A stretch of 64,000 nt of DNA from JAFLBI01 sp964616465. GTDB taxonomy: Bacteria > Bacteroidota > Bacteroidia > Chitinophagales > Chitinophagaceae. The stretch covers positions 1 to 64,000 of the forward strand of contig CAZTTO010000009.1 in assembly GCA_964616465.1 (NCBI GenBank), in the 5' to 3' direction. Positions 17,871-25,967 of the stretch are shown here, piece by piece (the first letter of the stretch is position 1; every line of letters starts with the position of its first letter). A program made the position numbers and the translations under genes. Under the pieces are notes generated by a model. It searched no databases. It was not told the DNA's origin and saw nothing but the letters and a program-made list of their open reading frames with translations.

Positions 17871-19238
17871 CTATGCAAGTTTAAATTTTATTTGATAGAA
17901 ATTCCCTTTTTCCTCTCCACAACTATAGTGCAAGGTACCGCCCATACTTTCTGTTAACAATTTTGCCGCTGAGAATCCAAAACCTGTTTGGTTTGTAACA
18001 GATTGTGCTTCTGAAACCTCTTTTATTTTCGAGAAAAGATCGTCTAAATAAACCATTCCTAAAGCGTTACCCGTATCAATTACCTCAATTACACAACTAT
18101 TCTCTGCTTTGCTAGCATGAATAGTAATTGCTGAGCCTTGCTCGGTAAAACGAACCGCATTAGCAATGAGCTTATATAATATATGGTTGAAGAAGATTCT
18201 ATCGAGGTAAAGCAAAATAGGTTCCGGAGATAAATGCGACTGTATACTTACATCCCTTAATGCGGCAGCATCAACAAGTCCTATTGCCGCATTTTCAATC
18301 TCAACAACTGCATCAAATTCTTCGTATCTGTACTCAACCTGCCCGGTATCTATTTCAGCAGAATCAGCCAACTTACCCGATAAATAATGGAGTTTTTTAT
18401 TCCCCATGTTAATATAGCTCAATATCTCCTTCTGCTCTGTTGTCAAATTCCCTGACTTTCTTGAAATCAAGTCAATTGACATTTGGTTGGATCCTACAAA
18501 GTTTTTTAAATCGTGGATCATTAAACTCAGGGTATTCTGACGATAATCATTAATGTTTTTCAACCTTCTATTAGCCTCTTCAATTACCATACGCTGGTCA
18601 TTGATATGCTCATTCTGTTCCAACAAACGGTGATTGGCCTTTGAAATAACTAATACCTTTTCAATTTCCCTGGTTATTAGCTGATACCTATTACTGGCGA
18701 GCAAACATGAAAATGCCGAAACTAGAAAGTAAACTCCGCCCCCATTTTCAACCAAACCAGAATAACCTGTAATGTTTGGTTTAAATCCATAAAGTATTAC
18801 AATAATGAAGTAAGAAATAGAGCAATGAATGACTGGGTAGGCAGGTTCCCAAAAGGCTGTTGCATTTATTAGCAACATCATAACAGAGAAAAGCAAGAAA
18901 TAAGGCAATACTTCTTTCAGTCCAAGTAAACCGCACACCATGGAACTAAAAATCACATTGAGCGCAACAACTAAATTTAAGACCAGTAAATAGTGCCACT
19001 TATTTCGAGTGCCAAACCAAAAAACAAAGTAACTTGCTGCACCGACTAAAAATCGGATAAACATAAAATTATACCACTGATCGCCTATGAATAACAAATC
19101 CAACAGCCAAAACAATGGCACAGAAAAAATAATGGTCCAAACCGTTACATTTGAGAAATAAGCCCCCTTTTTATCGAGCTCTTCAATGAACCGCTCTCGA
19201 TCAATGTTCAGGTATGATTGTTTGGGGTAGCTAAACAT
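17871..19238 (-). CDS. Membrane sensor histidine kinase of the exopolysaccharide locus
   Basis: A 455-residue kinase. Six hydrophobic segments (about 33-185) form an MFS- or MASE-like sensor, then a coiled-coil region (about 190-235), an H-box with H242 (MIHDLKN) and an HATPase domain. N360 marks the N-box and GFGFS (419-423) the G2 box. The G1 box reads DTGNALG rather than DxGxG, and the ATP lid is unusual. It is the first gene of the run kinase, BcsB-like, GT2, membrane protein, so it probably senses conditions for polymer production. No response regulator is adjacent. Confidence 0.85.
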   Translation of the reverse strand: MFSYPKQSYLNIDRERFIEELDKKGAYFSNVTVWTIIFSVPLFWLLDLLFIGDQWYNFMFIRFLVGAASYFVFWFGTRNKWHYLLVLNLVVALNVIFSSMVCGLLGLKEVLPYFLLFSVMMLLINATAFWEPAYPVIHCSISYFIIVILYGFKPNITGYSGLVENGGGVYFLVSAFSCLLASNRYQLITREIEKVLVISKANHRLLEQNEHINDQRMVIEEANRRLKNINDYRQNTLSLMIHDLKNFVGSNQMSIDLISRKSGNLTTEQKEILSYINMGNKKLHYLSGKLADSAEIDTGQVEYRYEEFDAVVEIENAAIGLVDAAALRDVSIQSHLSPEPILLYLDRIFFNHILYKLIANAVRFTEQGSAITIHASKAENSCVIEVIDTGNALGMVYLDDLFSKIKEVSEAQSVTNQTGFGFSAAKLLTESMGGTLHYSCGEEKGNFYQIKFKLA

Positions 19239-19248
19239 AAATGCAAAT

Positions 19249-20373
19249 ATGCAACAGGTAAATGATTTTGGCGTGAATATATATTTTAAAAGCTTAAAAT
19301 ATTTGTTTTTAGGCGTTTTTTTATTGACATGTGTGAATACAAATTCACTTGCTCAACGAAGAGAGAAAAATGATTTGCTAAAAGTTCGAAACCAACTAGG
19401 TGCAGGCATCAACTTATCAGCTCTAGAACATAATTGGAAAGCGCCAGATTCTTTACTTCAATATAACTGGCAACCAGTAGTAAAAGAAATCATTGACCAT
19501 GGATTTAAAACTATTCGATTGCCAATAGCCTTCGATCATTTCGCAGGCGAAAAAGCTGAAATTCCCAGCGAACTAATTAAAATGGTTCAAGATATTTATG
19601 AATACTGCAACAAAGAGGGAGTTCATCTCATATTGGTATATCATTATGGAAAATTATTTGAATATAACACTGATTATCAAATAGATAGGATCTCTAAAAT
19701 GTGGGAACAGTGGCTTAGAAATTTTCAAAACAAGGGCTACCACAACCTACTCTTTGAATTGTACAATGAACCAACACTAGATAGATGGGTATGGAAATAT
19801 GCCATAGAAAGGATTGTAGCACGATTAAGGCAAACTGACCAACAAAGAATCTTTATTGTAGGAGGCACCAACTATAACGGCTATGTGCAAACGTTGGAAC
19901 TTGGGAATTTGAATGATTCTCGCACACTATACACTTTTCATTTTTATGAGCCCTATCTATTTACTCATCAAGGGGCAGAGTGGACAATCGATAAAAGTTA
20001 TTTAACAGGGTTCCCCTATCCTTATAAAAAAAATAGAATGCCAGCACTAAAAGGCGCAATTAAAGGATCGGTTGTTTATGAAGATTATTACAGATATTAC
20101 AGAGAAGCTACCAAAACATATTTGACCGAAACAATTAAAAAGCTAGTTGCAGATGCCAATCATTTGAACATGCCTTTAATATGTACAGAAACGGGTGTTA
20201 TTTTGAATGTTGAAAGCAAGTACAGAGAAAACTACCTACGAGATATTACCGAAGTGCTATCTGAATTTAAGATCCCTACCATGCTTTGGGACTATAATGA
20301 CCGATTTAGCATAAGGCAACAAAATGGCAAAATTCTGTCCCCAGTGAAAGAATGGATTAAAAAATCAAGATAA
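19249..20373 (+). CDS. Secreted glycoside hydrolase family 5 enzyme (endoglucanase-like)
   Basis: A 374-residue protein with an N-terminal signal peptide (hydrophobic core about 16-34, ending SLAQ) and a single GH5 TIM barrel. The acid/base residue is E174 in LYNEPT, the nucleophile E314 in CTETG, and conserved partners include R90, H132 and the FHFYEP segment (H231, Y233). It would cleave beta-1,4-linked glucan or a related polymer outside the cytoplasm. The gene is divergent from the kinase with only 10 bases between start codons. By position it parallels BcsZ, which is GH8 in Proteobacteria, and may trim or release the polymer. Confidence 0.88.
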   Translation: MQQVNDFGVNIYFKSLKYLFLGVFLLTCVNTNSLAQRREKNDLLKVRNQLGAGINLSALEHNWKAPDSLLQYNWQPVVKEIIDHGFKTIRLPIAFDHFAGEKAEIPSELIKMVQDIYEYCNKEGVHLILVYHYGKLFEYNTDYQIDRISKMWEQWLRNFQNKGYHNLLFELYNEPTLDRWVWKYAIERIVARLRQTDQQRIFIVGGTNYNGYVQTLELGNLNDSRTLYTFHFYEPYLFTHQGAEWTIDKSYLTGFPYPYKKNRMPALKGAIKGSVVYEDYYRYYREATKTYLTETIKKLVADANHLNMPLICTETGVILNVESKYRENYLRDITEVLSEFKIPTMLWDYNDRFSIRQQNGKILSPVKEWIKKSR

Positions 20374-20437
20374 GATTCTATCAAAAATTTATCCAATGAA
20401 CCTAATCTCATTCAAGTTGAATGTACCTTAGCAACTT

Positions 20438-21652
20438 ATGAACGAGCATCTGAAGAATCAACTTTTGCAAGCTGCAAATAGATTTGGAACCCCTCTCTAT
20501 GTATACCATGCAGGAACCATAGAACAACAGTACAATAAGTTAAAGGAAGCTTTTGCTGGACTTAAATACCGGATATTTTACGCTTCCAAAGCGCTCACCA
20601 ATATTAGCATTCTACGGTTTATTAACAGCTTAGGTGCAGGCATTGATTGTAGCTCTATTAATGAGCTTAAAATGGCCTTACATGCAGGATGCGCTGCTTC
20701 TAACATTCTATATACTTCCAACGGTATAGCATTTGAAGAAATATCTGAAGCTGTAGATTTAGGTGCACATGTGAATATTGATAGCCTTTCAAACCTCAAA
20801 AAATTTGGCGAAAAATATAAGAACAGCTACCCTGTAGGTATTAGACTTCGACCCAATATATTGGCAGGCGGGAACCTCAAAATTTCTACAGGCCATGATA
20901 AGAGCAAATTTGGTATTCCAATAGAACAAATCAATGAAGTAATACAAATAGCCGAGATGTATGATCTTCAAATTACATGTTTGCATATACATACCGGTAG
21001 TGAAATTAAAGATGTTGAAGTATTTATAAAAGGTTTGCAGGTTTTATTTGAACTGATTCCGCTCTTTCCGAAACTAAAAGTTATTGATTTAGGGGGAGGC
21101 TTTAAGGTTCCTTACAAACCCGAAGAACAAGGCACTCCAATGCTTGAATTAGGAAAGGCCTTAGAAAAGGCAGTTCAAGAGGTTGTTACTGTATATGGAA
21201 AGGAGTTAGAAGTTTGGTTTGAGCCAGGAAAGTTTATGGTAAGTGAAGCAGGCTACTTCTTAACCGAGGTTAATGTTATAAAAGAAACTAAGAATGTAAC
21301 TTTTGTGGGTGTAAATTCTGGTTTCAATCACCTTATCAGGCCCATGTTTTATGATGCTTACCATAGTATTATGAATCTAAGCAATCCAAATGGGCATCCG
21401 CACAAGTATACTGTTGTTGGGAATATTTGTGAAACCGACACGTTCGCATGGGACAGAGAGCTTCCAGAGATTAAAGAGGGAAACTTGTTAGCTTTTTTAA
21501 ATGCAGGCGCTTACGGATTTGAAATGTCTAGCAATTTTAACAGCAGATATAAACCTGCAGAAGTTCTAATCCTCCAAGATCAACTACATTTGATACGCAA
21601 ACGAGATACCTGGGAAGACCTAATTAAGCAACAGATTCAAGTAATAGAATAA
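20438..21652 (+). CDS. lysA: Diaminopimelate decarboxylase
   Basis: The last step of lysine synthesis: meso-DAP to L-lysine plus CO2. The 404-residue fold-type III PLP enzyme carries K51 in YASKA, the HIHTGS loop (183-188), GGG (219-221) and catalytic C331 in GNICETD. The usual EPGR reads EPGK (262-265), a change I recall seeing in Bacteroidota homologues. Together with the DAP-type MurE at 44742-46205 it supports a DAP-containing wall. It lies 64 bases after the GH5 gene, with no lysine riboswitch in between, and 7 bases before the ABC gene. Confidence 0.94.
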   Translation: MNEHLKNQLLQAANRFGTPLYVYHAGTIEQQYNKLKEAFAGLKYRIFYASKALTNISILRFINSLGAGIDCSSINELKMALHAGCAASNILYTSNGIAFEEISEAVDLGAHVNIDSLSNLKKFGEKYKNSYPVGIRLRPNILAGGNLKISTGHDKSKFGIPIEQINEVIQIAEMYDLQITCLHIHTGSEIKDVEVFIKGLQVLFELIPLFPKLKVIDLGGGFKVPYKPEEQGTPMLELGKALEKAVQEVVTVYGKELEVWFEPGKFMVSEAGYFLTEVNVIKETKNVTFVGVNSGFNHLIRPMFYDAYHSIMNLSNPNGHPHKYTVVGNICETDTFAWDRELPEIKEGNLLAFLNAGAYGFEMSSNFNSRYKPAEVLILQDQLHLIRKRDTWEDLIKQQIQVIE

Positions 21653-21659
21653 AACATCC

Positions 21660-22439
21660 ATGATAGCCATTGAACACATATCAAAATCATTCGGTGAAAG
21701 AACCATTTTGAATGATATTTCTGCTGTTATGGATACAGGAAAATGCAACTTAATTATCGGCGCAAGTGGAAGTGGCAAAACCGTTTTAACAAAATGCATA
21801 GTTGGACTTTTTCAACCCGATGAAGGAAGTATTTTATACGATGGAATGGACATGTTGGCTATGAAAGAAGTTGATAAAAAAGAGCTAAGACAAAGCATTG
21901 GTATGCTCTTTCAAGGATCAGCACTTTTCGACTCTATGACTGTAGAAGAAAACGTCATGTTCCCCTTACACATGTTTAGCAAAATGTCTGTGCATGAAAA
22001 AAAGAAAAAAGTTGATGAAGTATTAGAAAAAGTAAATCTTCAGGAGGCAAATAAAAAATATCCGGCTGAGCTAAGCGGGGGAATGAAAAAAAGAGTTGGT
22101 ATTGCAAGGGCAATTGTATTGAATCCTAAGTACCTTTTTTGTGATGAACCTAACTCTGGTTTAGATCCAATGACTTCTATGGTAATTGACCAGCTTATTT
22201 TGCAAATTACCCGCGAATACAATATGACAACCATTGTTATTACACATGATATGAACAGTGTTATGGAAATAGGTGAAAAAATTGTCTATTTACATCAAGG
22301 AAAAAAAGAATGGGAGGGCTCTAACAAAGACATCATTTACAGCGATAATGAAAAGCTAAATAAATTCATTTTCGCCTCTGAATTTTTACAAGATGCCAAA
22401 CAAATGAGAATGATTGAAGATCAAAAAAGTAAATTATAA
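21660..22439 (+). CDS. ABC transporter ATP-binding protein, MlaF/MceG-like
   Basis: A 259-residue ATPase with Walker A GASGSGKT (34-41), signature LSGGM (138-142), Walker B with D162 and E163, and an ITHD switch histidine. The short loops and the PNSGLDP sequence resemble MlaF, the ATPase of phospholipid transport between membranes. The expected MlaE permease and MlaD/MCE protein are not encoded in this window. The stop overlaps the next ATG (TAATG), coupling it to a thioredoxin-like protein. Confidence 0.85.
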   Translation: MIAIEHISKSFGERTILNDISAVMDTGKCNLIIGASGSGKTVLTKCIVGLFQPDEGSILYDGMDMLAMKEVDKKELRQSIGMLFQGSALFDSMTVEENVMFPLHMFSKMSVHEKKKKVDEVLEKVNLQEANKKYPAELSGGMKKRVGIARAIVLNPKYLFCDEPNSGLDPMTSMVIDQLILQITREYNMTTIVITHDMNSVMEIGEKIVYLHQGKKEWEGSNKDIIYSDNEKLNKFIFASEFLQDAKQMRMIEDQKSKL

Positions 22440-22939
22440 TGAAGACAGTTTTTCTAGTTATTGGTTTTGCATTTTCCGCAGTAATAGCAAATGCTCAAAC
22501 TTTTGTTGATCCAGTTGCTCCTTATCAAAAAGATAGCCTTACGCCAACTTTTAACCTAATACTCACCAATGGTAAAGACTATTCAGAGAAGCAACTTCCA
22601 AAAAACAAACCTATTGTATTCATTTATTTTAGTCCCGACTGTGGTCATTGCCAAGTAGAAGCTGAGCACATTACTAAAGAGATGAAATTAATAGATGATG
22701 CATTTTATGTTTGGGTAAGCTATAGAGACATGGAAGACATCAAAGCATTTGGAGAGAAATATAAGTTTAGTGATTTCAACAATATGGTTATTGGAAGAGA
22801 TCCTGCCTATGCAATTCCTTCATTTTTCAGAGTGCGTTTTACTCCTTTTGTTGCGGTATACAACAAAGACAGAAAATTGGTACAAACCTTTGAAAGTGGA
22901 GCCACTGTTGATCAGCTGAAGAATGCAATAAAAAACTAG
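22439..22939 (+). CDS. Thioredoxin-like exported protein (CGHC motif)
   Basis: A 166-residue protein with a signal peptide (about 1-19, ending ANAQ) and a thioredoxin fold with CGHC at 68-71, the pair seen in protein disulfide isomerase. It resembles AhpC/TSA-TlpA proteins and probably works in the periplasm on thiol exchange. It is translationally coupled to the ABC ATPase gene. Its stop and that of the convergent thioesterase overlap in a shared CTAG. Confidence 0.82.
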   Translation: MKTVFLVIGFAFSAVIANAQTFVDPVAPYQKDSLTPTFNLILTNGKDYSEKQLPKNKPIVFIYFSPDCGHCQVEAEHITKEMKLIDDAFYVWVSYRDMEDIKAFGEKYKFSDFNNMVIGRDPAYAIPSFFRVRFTPFVAVYNKDRKLVQTFESGATVDQLKNAIKN

Positions 22940-23337
22940 TCATTTGATAAAAATACTGCTCTTACACTGTCATTTATAATTGAAGGTTTTCTAGATGTTC
23001 TGTCCATTAAAACCCACGTACTACTTGCCTCTGCAATAAGAACGCCATCTTGTTTCCTGTAAAATGTGTAATTACGGTCCCACCTAAACGTACTTGGCTC
23101 TGCAACTGAAGTTACCAACAAAAGCTGCTCTCCTAATCGAGCCTCTTTGAGATATTTAATTTGATGCGATTGTACTACCCAATAGTACTTCGAATGAATT
23201 TCTGGTGTTACATATTTTCTCCAATGAGCACTAGCTAATTCTTGCATCCATGCCACAAATTGCACATTGTTTACGTGCATTAATTCGTCAACGTGTTGTT
23301 GTTCTACATCACAAATTATTTGAAACTCATGCCTCAT
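22936..23337 (-). CDS. Hotdog-fold acyl-CoA thioesterase family protein
   Basis: A 133-residue protein of the 4-hydroxybenzoyl-CoA thioesterase/YbgC type, recognisable from the HVNNVQFVAWMQEL segment (about 21-34) that starts the hotdog helix. The usual catalytic Asp position is occupied by N23/N24 (HVNN). It lies downstream of rimM, overlapping it by 11 bases. The substrate is unknown; a house-cleaning role is likely. Confidence 0.75.
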   Translation of the reverse strand: MRHEFQIICDVEQQHVDELMHVNNVQFVAWMQELASAHWRKYVTPEIHSKYYWVVQSHQIKYLKEARLGEQLLLVTSVAEPSTFRWDRNYTFYRKQDGVLIAEASSTWVLMDRTSRKPSIINDSVRAVFLSND

Positions 23338-23851
23338 ACAAGCCTAGTAAGCCTTCTGGCAATTCAACATGAATAATTCTATTTCTTTCATCAATATTCT
23401 TTAGAGATGCTTCATGTAACGGTATTAATGCTGTGTTTCCTTTGTAAGAGGTTTCTAATAAAATTTGATGAGGTTGTTCAATAACACCTATCACTTTACC
23501 TATTTCTGCACCTTGATCATTTACCTTAAATCCCAGCAAACGAATTGGCGCTTGTTTGCTAACATGAGCATCAAACAACTGCGCATTTACATGTAACTGT
23601 TTTTGTAATAAAACATGACCAGCTTCTCGTGTATGAATGTCCTCAAACTTAATCAGGGTTTCTTTCTCCGTTCTAGCCTTGGATGATTCTACAAAAAAAG
23701 GAATCCGAATATTTTTCTCAGTCTCAATAAAAACCACATCGCCCTTTTTAAAATTGACTTTTTTACCTAACACATGAACCAAAAGTACTTCACCTTGAAT
23801 TCCTACAGTTGCTGCAACTTTTCCAATATGTATTAGAGATGCTTCTTGCAT
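23327..23851 (-). CDS. rimM: Ribosome maturation factor RimM
   Basis: RimM binds S19 and helps 30S head assembly. The 174-residue protein has the N-terminal barrel beginning IGKVAATVGIQGEV (about 8-21) and a C-terminal PRC-barrel (about 95-170). It follows rpsP, the usual gene order, but here a terminator stands between them. It overlaps the thioesterase gene. No trmD follows, unlike the classic rpsP-rimM-trmD-rplS operon. Confidence 0.92.
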   Translation of the reverse strand: MQEASLIHIGKVAATVGIQGEVLLVHVLGKKVNFKKGDVVFIETEKNIRIPFFVESSKARTEKETLIKFEDIHTREAGHVLLQKQLHVNAQLFDAHVSKQAPIRLLGFKVNDQGAEIGKVIGVIEQPHQILLETSYKGNTALIPLHEASLKNIDERNRIIHVELPEGLLGLYEA

Positions 23852-23874
23852 GCCGAAAGTTTATTTTAAACAAA

Positions 23875-23907
23875 AACTCCCATGTTCTTTGAAGAGCCAT
23901 GGGAGTT
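23875..23907 (-). terminator. Terminator between rpsP and rimM
   Basis: A 10-bp stem (AACTCCCATG with CATGGGAGTT) and a 13-base loop are followed by a T run on the minus strand, between the rpsP stop and the rimM start. Confidence 0.85.
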
Positions 23908-23926
23908 GATAAGAAGAAATTCAATA

Positions 23927-24403
23927 TTATGCTTCAGCTTCAGGAGCATCAGCCTCAGGAGCAGTTTCCTCAACAGCAGGAGCAACAGGCTCAGCTCTCT
24001 TAACGAAAGGAGGGTTACGTCTAGCTTTTTGAGTGCTTCTATGAGCATCGCTTCTACGTTTAACAGAAGATTCATGCTCTTCGTGCCATGCTTGAAACTT
24101 GGTCATTGCAGTGGCCTCGTCGAACAAACCAAGAGATACACCTCTTAGTAAGTGTTTCAAGAACAATACACCTTTGAAAGAAAGGATACGACGAACAGTA
24201 TCAGTAGGTTGAGCACCTTTGTGCAACCAATCTAATGCTTTTTGACGATCCAATTGAACTGTAGCTGGTACAGTTAAAGGATTGTAAGTACCAATTTTCT
24301 GAATGAATTTTCCGTCTCTAGGAGAACGTGCGTCTGCAACTACAATGAAGTAGAACGGTCTTTTCTTGCTACCGTGACGCTGCAATCTAATTTTTACTGC
24401 CAT
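23927..24403 (-). CDS. rpsP: 30S ribosomal protein S16
   Basis: The first 90 residues are typical S16 (MAVKIRLQRHGSKKRPFY onwards), an assembly protein of the 30S body. The 158-residue length reflects a basic middle (about 108-135) and an Ala/Pro/Glu-rich tail that compact S16 proteins of Proteobacteria lack. A good promoter (24458-24487) precedes it and a terminator follows. Confidence 0.96.
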   Translation of the reverse strand: MAVKIRLQRHGSKKRPFYFIVVADARSPRDGKFIQKIGTYNPLTVPATVQLDRQKALDWLHKGAQPTDTVRRILSFKGVLFLKHLLRGVSLGLFDEATAMTKFQAWHEEHESSVKRRSDAHRSTQKARRNPPFVKRAEPVAPAVEETAPEADAPEAEA

Positions 24404-24457
24404 GTTAAATAGACATTTATAGGCGTGATTAAATAGGGTTTACTCAATTATGGGCGG

Positions 24458-24487
24458 CAAAAATAAGTATTTCGGCTTAGCTAACAA
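24458..24487 (-). promoter_or_regulatory. Promoter of rpsP (-33 TTG, -7 TATTTTTG)
   Basis: On the minus strand a TTG at 24485-24487 is separated by 19 bases from TATTTTTG (24458-24465), matching the Bacteroidota sigma-ABfr pattern. The TTG lies at the end of the ffh terminator T tract. The -7 box is 54 bases before the rpsP ATG. Confidence 0.6.
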
Positions 24488-24488
24488 A

Positions 24489-24521
24489 AAGCGAATGTTA
24501 ATTTTTCGATAACACTCGCTT
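24489..24521 (-). terminator. Terminator of ffh
   Basis: A 12-bp stem with one mismatch (24489-24500 with 24510-24521) and a 9-base loop is followed by a T run on the minus strand, 23 bases past the ffh stop. Confidence 0.75.
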
Positions 24522-24544
24522 ATTCAAGCATTTATAAGCATTTT

Positions 24545-25876
24545 TTATCTCCCCTTCATCATTCCTCTACCAAATCCTCCACCCATTGGCATTTTATTCA
24601 TCATGCTCATCATTTGTTTCATTTGCTCGAATTGCTTCATAAAGGCATTCACTTCAGCAATATCTTTCCCAGCACCCTTGGCTATTCGTTGTTTTCTAGA
24701 AGGATTAATTAAATCTGGATTTGCTCTCTCCTCCGGTGTCATAGAATGAATAATGGCTTCCACCCCTTTAAACGCATCGTCTTGAATATCAATATCTTTC
24801 ATTGCCTTACCCACCCCTGGTATCATAGACATTAAATCCTTTAGGTTACCCATTTTTTTGATTTGCTGCAACTGCTCTAGAAAATCTTGGAAATCGAACT
24901 GGTTTTTACGGATTTTCTTCTCAAGTTTTTTAGCCTGTTCCTCATTGAATTGAGCTTGTGCTTTTTCGACCAACGATGCTACGTCTCCCATACCTAAGAT
25001 TCGCTGGGCCATCCTGTCGGGATAGAACACATCGAGCATTTCCATCTTTTCGCCATTGCTGACAAACTTGATAGGCTTTTGAACTGTGTATTTAATAGAA
25101 AGCGCAGCACCACCCCGAGTATCACCATCTAATTTGGTTAAAACAACACCAGAAAAATCTAAACGCTCATTAAAGGCTTTTGCAGTGTTAACAGCATCCT
25201 GTCCGGTCATGCTATCCACAACAAAAAGAATTTCAGTAGGCTGAACCGCTGCTTTTATATCGGCCACCTCTTTCATCATCACTTCATCTACTGCTAATCG
25301 ACCTGCGGTATCTATAATAACTACATTCTTATTTTTAGCCTTAGCCTCCTGAATAGCATTTTTTGCAATAGCAACGGCATCTTTATTATCGGGCTCTTTA
25401 TATATATCCACCCCTACTTGTTCTGCTAAGACAGTCAACTGATCTATAGCAGCTGGTCTATAAACGTCTGCTGCAACCACTAAAGGCGATTTACCCTTCT
25501 TGGTTTTAAGATAGTTAGCCAACTTTCCAGTAAACGTGGTTTTACCACTACCCTGCAATCCAGCAATTAATATAACTGCAGGACTGCCTTGGATTTGAAA
25601 ATCGGCAGCCGTGCTACCCATTAATTCAGTTAGCTCATCCTGAACAATTTTGACCATCAACTGACCAGGACTAATAGACTGAATCACTTTCTCACCAACC
25701 GCTTTATCCTTTACCTTATCGGTGAATTCTTTAGCAATTTTATAGTTTACATCCGCATCAATTAGTGCCCTGCGAATGTCCTTTACCGTATTGGCAATGT
25801 TTAATTCATTAATCCTCGACTCACCTTTTAGGCTCTTAAAGGCCGCCTCAAGCCTTTCAGTTAAATTTTGAAACAT
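24545..25876 (-). CDS. ffh: Signal recognition particle protein
   Basis: Ffh binds 4.5S RNA and signal sequences and directs nascent membrane proteins to FtsY. From the ATG at 25876 it has 443 residues: an N domain (1-90), a G domain with P-loop GLQGSGKT (106-113), DTAGR and TKLDGD motifs, and an M domain (about 295-443) ending in a Met/Gly-rich tail. The open frame reaches 26059 upstream, but those codons overlap the divergent promoter region and do not match the family. A TATATTTG box at 25899-25906 supports the shorter start. Confidence 0.96.
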   Translation of the reverse strand: MFQNLTERLEAAFKSLKGESRINELNIANTVKDIRRALIDADVNYKIAKEFTDKVKDKAVGEKVIQSISPGQLMVKIVQDELTELMGSTAADFQIQGSPAVILIAGLQGSGKTTFTGKLANYLKTKKGKSPLVVAADVYRPAAIDQLTVLAEQVGVDIYKEPDNKDAVAIAKNAIQEAKAKNKNVVIIDTAGRLAVDEVMMKEVADIKAAVQPTEILFVVDSMTGQDAVNTAKAFNERLDFSGVVLTKLDGDTRGGAALSIKYTVQKPIKFVSNGEKMEMLDVFYPDRMAQRILGMGDVASLVEKAQAQFNEEQAKKLEKKIRKNQFDFQDFLEQLQQIKKMGNLKDLMSMIPGVGKAMKDIDIQDDAFKGVEAIIHSMTPEERANPDLINPSRKQRIAKGAGKDIAEVNAFMKQFEQMKQMMSMMNKMPMGGGFGRGMMKGR

Positions 25877-25898
25877 ACGCTCAATATCAATGTGGGTG

Positions 25899-25906
25899 CA
25901 AATATA
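25899..25906 (-). promoter_or_regulatory. -7 promoter box of ffh
   Basis: TATATTTG on the minus strand fits TAnnTTTG and lies 22 bases before the ffh ATG at 25876. No -33 TTG at normal spacing was seen. Confidence 0.5.
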
Positions 25907-25967
25907 GCGTATGAACTGTTGGTAAAGATTGGACTTCACCTTATTTTCACATAACAAGAATTCAGTT

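Noticed and set aside
20374..20437. Lysine riboswitch before lysA
   Set aside because: The gap is only 64 bases and shows no lysine-riboswitch pattern or terminator stem.
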